Below are positions 44,953 to 53,479 of a stretch of 64,000 nt of DNA, in pieces. The position numbers were made by a program, and so were the translations under genes. The notes beneath the pieces are model-generated. The model saw only the letters and a list, made by a program, of their open reading frames with translations, did no database searches and was not told the origin of the DNA. Positions within the stretch are counted from its first letter, which is position 1. Every line of letters starts with the position of its first letter. This DNA is from an archaeon (GTDB lineage: Archaea; Thermoproteota; Nitrososphaeria; Nitrososphaerales; Gagatemarchaeaceae): NCBI GenBank assembly GCA_021827865.1, contig JAKAUC010000009.1, positions 496,001 to 560,000 of the forward strand, read 5' to 3'.

Positions 44953-45625
44953 CGGCGCACTCGTCGCCGTCCTTCAGCCCCAAAGACCTCCTGAGGTTGA
45001 CCGGGGAGATCACTTCGAGGACCGAGCTGTCGTGATGGGTCCTCTCGATGGCCAGGACCGCGCCGGGGTGCCTCCCGGCCACCTTCGCCCTGAAGCACTT
45101 CACCCCACCGTAGGACCTCTTGCCGTCGCTGAAGCCCGGGATCTCGATCCCCTTCAGCAAGTCCAGGCGCCTCCGCTGCCCTATCATCGCTTCGCTGGTA
45201 AGACGCAAGTTGAGGGTTCCGGGGAACGGCTCGAAGCCGAGGGCCCCGGCGAAGCCTTCGGCATACCCCTTCATCGAGACATAGTACGCCCCCTCGTTCA
45301 GCCCGGTGAAGACGGTCCCTCGGAACTGCATCGTGTCCTTCCCTCGCTCCAGGTTGGAGCCCACCTCCGCGAGGAAGGTCTCCACAGCGTCCAGGCCGCT
45401 CTCGGTCAGCCTCACGGCCAGGCCCCGCCCTGAGTGTGCCCTCTCGGCCAGGCCCGCCCTCTGCAGGGCGGCGAGCCTCAGGGAAGCAGCCTGCTGACTG
45501 AGGCCCATAGATTCGCCCAACATCCGCGTGGTGACGTTGGAGAAAGAGCGGACGGCGCCGAGCTTCACCAGGTGGAGGAGGGCGGTAAGCTGCTCCGAGC
45601 TCACCCCGGCGTTCTGTCTTGGCAT
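44912..45625 (-). CDS. rbkR: RbkR: winged-helix regulator fused to riboflavin kinase domain
   Basis: N-terminal HTH (TTRMLGESMGLSQQAASLRLAALQRAGLA) and C-terminal GTVFTGLNEGAYYVSMKGYAEGFAGALGFEPFPGTLNLRL. Confidence 0.92.
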   Translation of the reverse strand: MPRQNAGVSSEQLTALLHLVKLGAVRSFSNVTTRMLGESMGLSQQAASLRLAALQRAGLAERAHSGRGLAVRLTESGLDAVETFLAEVGSNLERGKDTMQFRGTVFTGLNEGAYYVSMKGYAEGFAGALGFEPFPGTLNLRLTSEAMIGQRRRLDLLKGIEIPGFSDGKRSYGGVKCFRAKVAGRHPGAVLAIERTHHDSSVLEVISPVNLRRSLGLKDGDECAVMAYLGEGWARRR

Positions 45626-45636
45626 CTACAAGTACA

Positions 45637-45650
45637 TTGGTAGCTACCAA
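45637..45650. promoter_or_regulatory. Candidate RbkR operator, perfect palindrome TTGGTAGCTACCAA
   Basis: 14-bp perfect palindrome between divergent rbkR and the ECF transporter operon. Confidence 0.75.
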
Positions 45651-45653
45651 AGC

Positions 45654-45667
45654 GTTATAAGTATAAC
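45654..45667. promoter_or_regulatory. Near-symmetric bidirectional TATA element GTTATAAGTATAAC
   Basis: Lies about 25-32 nt from the ATG at 45686 and from the start region of rbkR on the other strand. Confidence 0.6.
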
Positions 45668-45685
45668 TGGGCGCGCGGCCCCAGC

Positions 45686-46384
45686 ATGGGCACTGTATCG
45701 AGGGGGCGTCTTGACACCGCTTCCATCGCCGGGAGCGCGATATTCAGCGCCCTGGCGCTCATCCTCGCGGCAGGGTCCCAGGCCATGGGCCTGAACTTCC
45801 CTCTCGTGCCATACCTCCAGTTCGACCTCGGCGAGGTCGCCATCATACTTGCTTTCTTCATCTTCGGCCCCGCCCCCGCCCTGGTCTCTTCGTTCGTGGA
45901 GTTCGCGGGGCTGATGGTCTTCGGCCAGCAGATACCTCTGGGCCCCCTGCTGAAGCTGTTCGCCCTGGTGTCCACGGTCGCGGGACTCTGGGCCGGGTCC
46001 AAGATCGCTGCCCGGGGCGGGAGGACCAGTTTCCTCAGGCTCGCGGGGTGGAGCACGGCGCTGGGAGGAGCCGTAAGGGCGCTGGTGATGACGGTGCCTA
46101 ACTTCTACCTTGTCGTTTACATTTACGGCCTCCCGGCCATCGAAGCGTTCGTGAAGGCGCCCTTCGCCGCGATAGGGATCGGGCTGACCTCCTCCAACGC
46201 CCTGCTGGTGGTCCTCGCGTTCACTGGGGTGTTCAACATCATTCAGCTGGCGGCCGTGATGGGGATCTCGTCCCTGGTCCTCAGGGTCCCGTCGGTCCCA
46301 AGGCTGAGGGTCGGGGGGAGGACCCCCTGGTTCGCCGACGTGGTGGCGCCCCCGGCCGTGACACCCCCCAGGGATAGGCGCTAG
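45686..46384 (+). CDS. ECF transporter substrate-binding (S) component, RibU-like
   Basis: Multi-TM; LNFPLVPYLQFDLGEVAIILAFFIFGPAPALVSSFVEFAG. Confidence 0.8.
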   Translation: MGTVSRGRLDTASIAGSAIFSALALILAAGSQAMGLNFPLVPYLQFDLGEVAIILAFFIFGPAPALVSSFVEFAGLMVFGQQIPLGPLLKLFALVSTVAGLWAGSKIAARGGRTSFLRLAGWSTALGGAVRALVMTVPNFYLVVYIYGLPAIEAFVKAPFAAIGIGLTSSNALLVVLAFTGVFNIIQLAAVMGISSLVLRVPSVPRLRVGGRTPWFADVVAPPAVTPPRDRR

Positions 46385-46404
46385 CCCGATACGGTGGCGG
46401 CCGC

Positions 46405-47250
46405 ATGGGAGACATACTCGAGGTCGAGGGGCTCAGCTTCAGGTACCCAGAGGCGCCTAGGAACGCCGTCTCAGGCTTCGACCTAGCGATCCCCGAGGGT
46501 GAGATAGTTGTGCTGGCCGGCCCGTCGGGGTGCGGCAAGTCCACCCTCCTCAGGACAGTGAACGGGCTGATCCCTCACATGTACGGCGGGGAGTACTCTG
46601 GGGACGTGCGCGTAGCCGGCTCCAGCGTCAAGGACTCGAACATGCGCGACCTCGCCCAGTCGGTCGGGTTCCTGTTCCAGAACCCGGAGAACCAGATATT
46701 CATGTTCTCGGTCGAGAGGGACGTGGCGTTCGGCCTCGAGAACCTCGGCGTCCCCAGGAGCGACATGAGGGCGAGGGTGGACGAAGCCCTGAGGCTCCTG
46801 AAGATCGGAGACCTGGCGCAGCGGGCCCCCCACGAGCTCTCCGACGGGCAGAAGCAGAGGGTCGCCCTGGCGGGGGTCCTCGCGATGCGGCCCAAGCTTG
46901 TGATACTCGACGAGCCGACCTCCCTGCTCGACCCCAAGACGGCTTCCGAGCTGGTCGCCCTGGTGGCCAGGCTCAGGAGGGAGCTGGGGACCACCTTCGT
47001 GGTCGTGGAGCACCGCCTTGACCTACTCGTGGAGGTAGCGGACAGGCTGGTCGTCATGGACGGAGGGAAGAAGGTGCTCGAGGGGACCCCCAGGGACGTG
47101 TTGTTCGGAGAGGAAGCCGAGGCCCATGGGGTGGCTGTCCCCGCGATCACCAGGGTGCAGAAGATGCTCGCTGGCAAGGTGGGCGTGAGCGCTGATAGGC
47201 TGCTCGCCCCCTCCGAGCTCGCCGCTGCCGTGGAGGGGAGAGGGGCATGA
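46405..47250 (+). CDS. ecfA1: ECF transporter ATPase A1
   Basis: GPSGCGKSTLL, LSDGQKQRVALAG, LVILDEPTSLLD. Confidence 0.93.
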   Translation: MGDILEVEGLSFRYPEAPRNAVSGFDLAIPEGEIVVLAGPSGCGKSTLLRTVNGLIPHMYGGEYSGDVRVAGSSVKDSNMRDLAQSVGFLFQNPENQIFMFSVERDVAFGLENLGVPRSDMRARVDEALRLLKIGDLAQRAPHELSDGQKQRVALAGVLAMRPKLVILDEPTSLLDPKTASELVALVARLRRELGTTFVVVEHRLDLLVEVADRLVVMDGGKKVLEGTPRDVLFGEEAEAHGVAVPAITRVQKMLAGKVGVSADRLLAPSELAAAVEGRGA

Positions 47251-48059
47251 TAGAGTTCATGGACGTAACCTTCGTCCACCAGAACGGGGTCAGGGCGCTA
47301 GATGGAGTGAGCCTCAGGGTGGAGGCGGGTGAGGTGGTCGCCCTGGTTGGGGAGAACGGCGCCGGGAAGACGACCCTCGTGAAGCATGTGACGGGGCTGC
47401 TCAAGCCTGCGTCTGGGAGCGTCCTCGTCGACGGGGTCGACACGCGGAAGGCGAGCACGGCCCAGCTGTCGCGGAAGGTCGGAGTGGCTTTTCAGAACCC
47501 AGACCACCAGCTCTTTTCAGAGACCGTAGAGGAGGAGATGTCGTTCGCCCTCAGAAACTTCGGGTACTCGCCGGAGCTGGTCCAGAACCGCGTCTCCTGG
47601 GGGCTCGAGCTCTTCGGCCTGGAGGAGTACAGGAAGTCGTCCCCCCTTGTCCTCAGCGGGGGGGAGAAGAAGCGTCTCACCCTGGCGTGCATCCTGGCCT
47701 GGGACCCCCAGATGGTGATACTCGACGAGCCGACGGTGGGCCAGGACTCGATCCAGAAAGAGAAACTGGCGGGGACAATACAGATGCTGATGTCAACGGG
47801 GAAGACCATTGTGGTGGTCTCGCACGACATCGAGTTCCTCTGGCCGATGCAGCCGAGGGTTGTGGTGATGAAGGGAGGGAAGGTGGTGGGGGACGGCCCC
47901 GCCCGCGAGCTCATGCAGGACAGGGAGCTGCTGGACTCCGCCAGGGTTGCGCAGCCCCAGCTGGTGGAGTTCTATCAGCTGCTGGAAAGGAGGCCCCGGG
48001 CCCCCTTCGTCCACCCCCTGGACGCGGGGCGCTGGGTCGAGGAGGGCATTCGGCCATGA
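47247..48059 (+). CDS. ecfA2: ECF transporter ATPase A2
   Basis: GENGAGKTTL, LSGGEKKRLTLA, MVILDEPTVGQD; ATGA overlap upstream and downstream. Confidence 0.93.
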   Translation: MIEFMDVTFVHQNGVRALDGVSLRVEAGEVVALVGENGAGKTTLVKHVTGLLKPASGSVLVDGVDTRKASTAQLSRKVGVAFQNPDHQLFSETVEEEMSFALRNFGYSPELVQNRVSWGLELFGLEEYRKSSPLVLSGGEKKRLTLACILAWDPQMVILDEPTVGQDSIQKEKLAGTIQMLMSTGKTIVVVSHDIEFLWPMQPRVVVMKGGKVVGDGPARELMQDRELLDSARVAQPQLVEFYQLLERRPRAPFVHPLDAGRWVEEGIRP

Positions 48060-48802
48060 TGTGGCTGAGCGGCGGGTTCATCTTCAGGAGGGGGGAGTCG
48101 TTCTACCACAGGCTGGACCCCAGGACGAAGCTGTTGAACTCCGCGCTGATGTTCGTGACGACCCTCCTCGCGAGGTCTGTCTTCGAGATGGCCCTGGTCA
48201 TCGGGTTCATGGTCGGGCTCTCGGCCGCCGCCACGGTCCTAAAGAGGGTGGCAAGGACCATGGCGTTCACCGGGCTGTTCTCCGGATTCATCTTCGTCGT
48301 GAACATAGTGTTCACCAGGAACCTGGATACGTCTCTGCTCTACGCCATCAGGTTCATAGCCATAGTGGTCTCCACCAGCCTCTTCTTCATCACCACCTCC
48401 CCGGACGAGCTCGAGCAGGTGATGAAGATGTTCAGGCTCCCCAGGGACGTCGTCTTCGCCTTCGTGACCGCCGTCAGGTTCATACCCGTGATGATGCTTG
48501 ACACGATGCAGATCATGGACGCCCAGAAGTCGAGGGGGCTGGAGCTGGAGAAGGGCAACCTGGTTCGGAGGGTAAGGAACATGATCCCCATACTGATCCC
48601 CCTGGTGGTCAACTCGGTGGTGAGGAGCGGGGAGCTGGCCGAGGCCATGGAGTCCAGGGCGTACGGAGCCGTCCCCAGGCCGACCTCCCTCCTGGTCTAC
48701 AGGGCGAGGGGGACGGACATCGGGGCCGCCTGCGCCGCCGTGGCGCTGTTCGCCCTGGTCTCCTACTCCTTTTATTTCGTGATCCCAGTGCACTTCCCGT
48801 GA
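48056..48802 (+). CDS. ecfT: ECF transporter T component
   Basis: HRLDPRTKLLNSALM..., AQKSRGLELEKGNLVRRVRNMIPILIPL (Ala-Arg-Gly region). Confidence 0.9.
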   Translation: MMWLSGGFIFRRGESFYHRLDPRTKLLNSALMFVTTLLARSVFEMALVIGFMVGLSAAATVLKRVARTMAFTGLFSGFIFVVNIVFTRNLDTSLLYAIRFIAIVVSTSLFFITTSPDELEQVMKMFRLPRDVVFAFVTAVRFIPVMMLDTMQIMDAQKSRGLELEKGNLVRRVRNMIPILIPLVVNSVVRSGELAEAMESRAYGAVPRPTSLLVYRARGTDIGAACAAVALFALVSYSFYFVIPVHFP

Positions 48803-49485
48803 TACCCGCCCGGGTGGTGGCCGACGAGAGGGAGAAGGCGAGCGGCGTCCCCGACGAACTGGCGAAGCTGAACGTCAGGGTCTACTTCAGCAGGCTCCCG
48901 GTGGCCGACTACGTCCTCAACCCCGAGGTGGCGGTCGAGAGGAAATCGGTGAGGGACCTGGTGTCCTCGGTCTACGACTCGCGCATATTCTATCAGGCTG
49001 CGAAGATCTCCGCGGCCTACGCCAAGCCGTTCCTCCTCGTCGAGGGGGACTCCAAGGAGGTGGAGGGCCTGGCACGGAACCTAAAGTCGTTCTACGGCGC
49101 CATTGCGAACGTGACCATCGCCTACGGGCTGAGGGTGCTCTACACTGCCAACCCCAGGGAGACTGCCTTGGCCATCTCAGAGCTCCTGGTCCACGCGAGG
49201 GCGAAACCGCTCGCAAGGCTGCCATCCGAGGTCCCCCGCAAGGCGCAGAGCGCCCCCCTGCAGCAGGTCTACCTGGTGTCGTCTCTCCCGGGGGTAGGCA
49301 GGAGGCTGGCCGAGAAGCTCCTGGCCAAGTACGGCACCCCCAGGCGCGTGATGGCCCTCACGGCCGGGGAGCTCGCCATGACGGACGGCATCGGGTGGAA
49401 GAGGGCGGAGAAGATCAAGGGGGTGTTGGACTCGAAGTATGCGAGGTACGTCGAGACTTCCCCCCAGTCGAGGCTGGAAGAGTGA
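48799..49485 (+). CDS. xpf: XPF/ERCC4-type nuclease with tandem HhH
   Basis: VVADEREKASGVPDEL...VAVERKSVRDLVSSVYDSRIFYQ (ERKxxxD); SLPGVGRRLAEKLLAKYGT. Confidence 0.95.
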   Translation: MIPARVVADEREKASGVPDELAKLNVRVYFSRLPVADYVLNPEVAVERKSVRDLVSSVYDSRIFYQAAKISAAYAKPFLLVEGDSKEVEGLARNLKSFYGAIANVTIAYGLRVLYTANPRETALAISELLVHARAKPLARLPSEVPRKAQSAPLQQVYLVSSLPGVGRRLAEKLLAKYGTPRRVMALTAGELAMTDGIGWKRAEKIKGVLDSKYARYVETSPQSRLEE

Positions 49486-50114
49486 AGGTCGCCGTGCTCG
49501 GTGGGACCGGCCGCATGGGGGGCGCCATCGCCATGCAGCTTTCCAGGAGGAACGAGGTGGTGATAGGCTCCAGGGACCGGGCGCGGGCGCAGGAGGCGGC
49601 CGGGAAGGTCGATGGGGCCACGGGGACAGACAACCTTGGCGCGGCGCTCGCGGCGGAGGTCGCCGTCTTCGCGATGCCCTACGAGGGCCTGGGGGCGGCA
49701 TCAGAGCTCGCCTCCGCGCTGGCAGGGAAGCCCGTAGTGTCCGCAGTCAACCCCCTGAAGCTGGAGGGAGGGTTCTTCAGGTACGCCCTGGAGAAGGGCT
49801 CTGCTGCTGAGGAGCTGGCCAGGCTCCTCCCCGGGAGCAGAATCGCCACTGCGTTCAACCACGTCTCCTCCCTCTTCTTCGAGAAGGGAGAGCCGGTGGC
49901 CATGGACATCCTTGTGGCCACGGACTCCAGGGAGACCTTCGAGGTGGTCGCGGGGCTCGTGAGGTCGGTCCCGAATCTCAGGCCGCTCCACGCCGGCCCG
50001 CTCTCCGAGGCGCGCGTCATCGAACAGATGACCCCGCTGGAGCTCAACCTCGCCAAGCTCAATAGGACCGGGAGCCTGACAACGAGGTTCGTCTCGGTCA
50101 GGGACGAGAGGTAG
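49482..50114 (+). CDS. npdG: NADPH:F420 oxidoreductase-like (NpdG)
   Basis: VKVAVLGGTGRMGGAIAMQLSRRNEVVIGSRD; GTG start overlaps xpf stop. Confidence 0.88.
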   Translation: MKVAVLGGTGRMGGAIAMQLSRRNEVVIGSRDRARAQEAAGKVDGATGTDNLGAALAAEVAVFAMPYEGLGAASELASALAGKPVVSAVNPLKLEGGFFRYALEKGSAAEELARLLPGSRIATAFNHVSSLFFEKGEPVAMDILVATDSRETFEVVAGLVRSVPNLRPLHAGPLSEARVIEQMTPLELNLAKLNRTGSLTTRFVSVRDER

Positions 50115-50280
50115 GAAGCCCCTGCGTGGTCGACAGCTTGGGATGTACGATTCTGGGAGCCGTCGACGACGCTCCCTCCGCCGTGCAGAGCCTGAGCGCC
50201 ATAGCCCCTCCCTGAACAATCGGCGGACCGCAGGCACTGAAAGCCGGCTTTGGATTCTCTGAACCCGTCGGGCTCCGCGC

Positions 50281-50823
50281 CTAGGTTCCTGGGTACCGGC
50301 TCAGCTCCCCCTCCTGCCAGCCTGCATAGAGGATGGGCCTGTACCTGTGATAGTCCCAGAAGCCGCTGAACCCCCCTGTGGTGTATGCGGCTTCCACGCT
50401 CGCGACAAGGAGCAGATGGTCGCCGAGCCGGCTCGTCGACAGCAGCCTGCACTCCAAGGTCGCCACGGCAGCGCCGAGGACTGGGACCTTCAGCTTCATC
50501 CCATCCGAATGCGCCAGCCCGGCCTGCGCGAGCTTGTCCTTCACCGCCGCGCCGCTGGTTGTGGCCAGCTTCGAAAGGGCGGAAGCGTCCTCCCTGTCAA
50601 GAACTGAGAGGGAGAAGCAGCGCGACCTCCTGGCGAGCCGGCAGGTGAAGCCCTGGGGGGAGCACGCCACAGCGACGATGGGGGGCTTCTCCGACACTGA
50701 GAGATAGGACACCACGGGCATGGCGGAGGCCCTCCCCCCCGCCTTCGCGGCCATCACCAGGGGCACCTGCGGGTAGAAGAGGCGGTGGACCAGCGACGGG
50801 TCGACTTTCATGGCCTGAAGCAC
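50281..50823 (-). CDS. Flavin reductase-like domain protein
   Basis: VPLVMAAKAGGRASAMPVVSYLSVSEKPPIVAVACSPQGFTCRLARRSRCFSLSVL. Confidence 0.85.
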   Translation of the reverse strand: MLQAMKVDPSLVHRLFYPQVPLVMAAKAGGRASAMPVVSYLSVSEKPPIVAVACSPQGFTCRLARRSRCFSLSVLDREDASALSKLATTSGAAVKDKLAQAGLAHSDGMKLKVPVLGAAVATLECRLLSTSRLGDHLLLVASVEAAYTTGGFSGFWDYHRYRPILYAGWQEGELSRYPGT

Positions 50824-51002
50824 GAGGGTGGCTGTTAGTTAAGGGGAGGTTCTGAGATGGAGAGGACGGCCATGGTGGAGCCCCGCACAGAGCACCGGAC
50901 AACGGGGTCGTCGCTCGGGGGGACAGGACTCGGCCAGGCGGTACACGGGAGCGCGACCGCCTCGGCCCCGGTTCCTTCGAAGACTCCGAGGGCAGCCAGG
51001 GC

Positions 51003-53390
51003 CTAGTTCCGCGGCTCCTTGGCGAGGAGCCTCCGGCGGAGGCTGGAGTTGTTCTTGAGGCCCTCCATCGCTCTTGTGAGGCTGGAGCCTCCCTGCTTCA
51101 TCCTCCTGCCGGAGAGGAACCGCTTCACCTCGGCCTCCCTTCCGACTCCGCACACTGGCAAGAGGCGCATCATATAGAGGTAGAACTGCTGAGACCCCCC
51201 GTACATGTCGTAGATGGCATCGTAGTTCTTCGTAAGCCACTTCCAGTAGACGTCCCGGGCGCCGGTGTTCAGGGCCCCATACAACATCGGGTAGGCGGAG
51301 TCAGAGCGGCTGACCTCCCCGCTCATTCCCAGGTCCAGGGTCTCCTCGACCAGTGAAGGGTCCCTGAAGGAGCAGAGGGCCCCGTAGATCTTCGCCCTGT
51401 CTACCTCCCCCTGCATGGTCTTCACCATATGCACCAGGGGCCCCTTGGCCTTCTCCCCATGGGTTATCGCATAGGCAGAGGCGACGGCGCCCCTGAGGTT
51501 CGGGTCGAGGTCACGGTAGCGGTCGAACTTCTGGGCCAGCTTCGCAGCGTAGGCTCCGTCGACGGCCACGTACTGCGAGGTTAGGTCCTCCCTGGAGGCG
51601 CCGAGGTACTCCGGCTCGCCGGCCCTGGGCTCTTCGCCGATGCTGGCCATGAGCGGCGGATAGAACTTCGGATAGACCCCCCGGAGCCCTGGTGAGTCCC
51701 AGGCGATGGCGTTGAGGAGCCTGAGCTGCCCGGCAGCCACCTGGACGGTGACGTTGTCGGGCGCTCCTCCGCAGAGACATATGAACCTGAAGTACTCCTC
51801 CCGGCTGATCTCTCCTGCCTGCAGGAAGAGGAAGAGGTCGTTGATCAGGCCCGCCCTGTCGTGGGCGCCCAGCTTGGCGAAGCGTGCCGCCAGCCTCTGG
51901 TACCCCTTCTTGTCATAGAGAGTGACGTGGAAGCTGCTCCTCCCGGGGTTGAGTAGGACGTCCGAGTCTGGGTCCACATCGAGGGTCATCGACCTCTTGT
52001 CGAAGAACACCCTCCGCTCCTTCCCCCCGGCGGTGACGGCCGTCGTGATGGGCCAGGGGGACGCTGGAACGCTCCCTGTTATCAGAAACCTCTTCTGAGA
52101 GACCTGGATCTTCTTGCCTGCGGAGCGGACCCTCACCACCGGGAAGCCTGGCCTGGTCAGCCATTCCTTGGCGACCTTGGCCACCGGGAGGCTCGAGGCC
52201 CGGCCGAGGGAGTCCCAGAGGTCCTTGCCTGAAGCGTTGGAGAAGCTGAACTTCCTGAGGTAGTCTGAGACCCCCTTCCTGAAGGCGTCCTCCCCCACAT
52301 AGGATTCGAGCATCCTCAGTATGCTCGCCCCCTTGTTGTAGCTGACCGCGTCGAACATGTGCATGGCTTCCTCGACTTTCCTGACGTGGGCCTGCACAGG
52401 GTGAGTCGTCTTGACCGCGTCGAGGTTGAGCGCCGCCAAGGTCTCGTCCATGAGAAAGATGCTCATGGTGTCCCACTCGGGCCTGAGCCTGTCAGTCATC
52501 TTGTACCCCATGAGGGTGGCGAAGCTCTCGTTCAGCCAGAGGTCATCCCACCACTTCATAGTCACCAGGTCGCCGAACCACTGGTGCGCCACCTCGTGGA
52601 CCATGGACATGGCCCCCCTGTTCTTCTGGCGGAAGGCGGCGGCCTCCGTGACAAGGGCATAGCTCTCCCGGGATGAGATTGCCCCCCAGTTCTCCATGGC
52701 CCCGGTGTGGTACTCTGGGAGGGCGACCACGTGGAGCTTCTTCAACGGGTATGGGACCCCATAGTAGCCCGCAAAGTCGTGGACGGACCCGGCGACCATC
52801 CTGAGGGCGAGCGCAGAGTTCTCCGCTTGGCCTGGGCGGGTGGCGGTGATCACCTCGACGTCGCCGGCGCGGGTCCGCGTCTCCTCCATTTCCCCTATCG
52901 CGAAGAAGAAGAGGTAGGTCGACATCAGGGGGGTCTCTTCGAAGACGTGCCGCGTCCGCCCCCTTCCCAGGTCCTCGACCCGGGACGCCTGGGTGTTGGC
53001 GATGACCTTGAGCCCCGAGTCCGTGGTAATCTCCAGCCTGAAATGGGCCTTGTAGGTGGGCTCGTCGACGCAGGGGAAGACGGTCCTCGCCTCGGCGGGT
53101 TCCAGGTCTGTGGCCAGGATGTAGTCCTTGCCGTACTTCGACTTGTAGAGGCCGAATATGACCTCGTCGGACACTTGTTTGGTGTAGGATACGTCCACCC
53201 TGGACCGCTTGCTCGGGACCCCCGGGATGACTAGCTTGGACCGCTTCTTGTCATGCCTGAACTTCGCCGCTTTTCCGTCGACCTTCACGGAACTGACATC
53301 CAGGGCTGAGCAGTCCAGCGAGAACGGGGAGGCCGCGCCTTTGACCGCGATCGTCTCTTCGCCTTTCACGAAGGCCTTCCGGAAGTCCAC
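51003..53390 (-). CDS. M1 family aminopeptidase (tricorn-interacting-factor-like)
   Basis: GAMENWG, HEVAHQWFGDLVTMKWWDDLWLNESFA. Confidence 0.96.
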   Translation of the reverse strand: MDFRKAFVKGEETIAVKGAASPFSLDCSALDVSSVKVDGKAAKFRHDKKRSKLVIPGVPSKRSRVDVSYTKQVSDEVIFGLYKSKYGKDYILATDLEPAEARTVFPCVDEPTYKAHFRLEITTDSGLKVIANTQASRVEDLGRGRTRHVFEETPLMSTYLFFFAIGEMEETRTRAGDVEVITATRPGQAENSALALRMVAGSVHDFAGYYGVPYPLKKLHVVALPEYHTGAMENWGAISSRESYALVTEAAAFRQKNRGAMSMVHEVAHQWFGDLVTMKWWDDLWLNESFATLMGYKMTDRLRPEWDTMSIFLMDETLAALNLDAVKTTHPVQAHVRKVEEAMHMFDAVSYNKGASILRMLESYVGEDAFRKGVSDYLRKFSFSNASGKDLWDSLGRASSLPVAKVAKEWLTRPGFPVVRVRSAGKKIQVSQKRFLITGSVPASPWPITTAVTAGGKERRVFFDKRSMTLDVDPDSDVLLNPGRSSFHVTLYDKKGYQRLAARFAKLGAHDRAGLINDLFLFLQAGEISREEYFRFICLCGGAPDNVTVQVAAGQLRLLNAIAWDSPGLRGVYPKFYPPLMASIGEEPRAGEPEYLGASREDLTSQYVAVDGAYAAKLAQKFDRYRDLDPNLRGAVASAYAITHGEKAKGPLVHMVKTMQGEVDRAKIYGALCSFRDPSLVEETLDLGMSGEVSRSDSAYPMLYGALNTGARDVYWKWLTKNYDAIYDMYGGSQQFYLYMMRLLPVCGVGREAEVKRFLSGRRMKQGGSSLTRAMEGLKNNSSLRRRLLAKEPRN

Positions 53391-53479
53391 GTCGAGCCTC
53401 AGGTCGTAGGATAAGATCTCCGTTCTCTAGCCGCCGGCCCTCTGGCCGCCGAAACCCCCCTTAAAGGATGCCTGACGGC

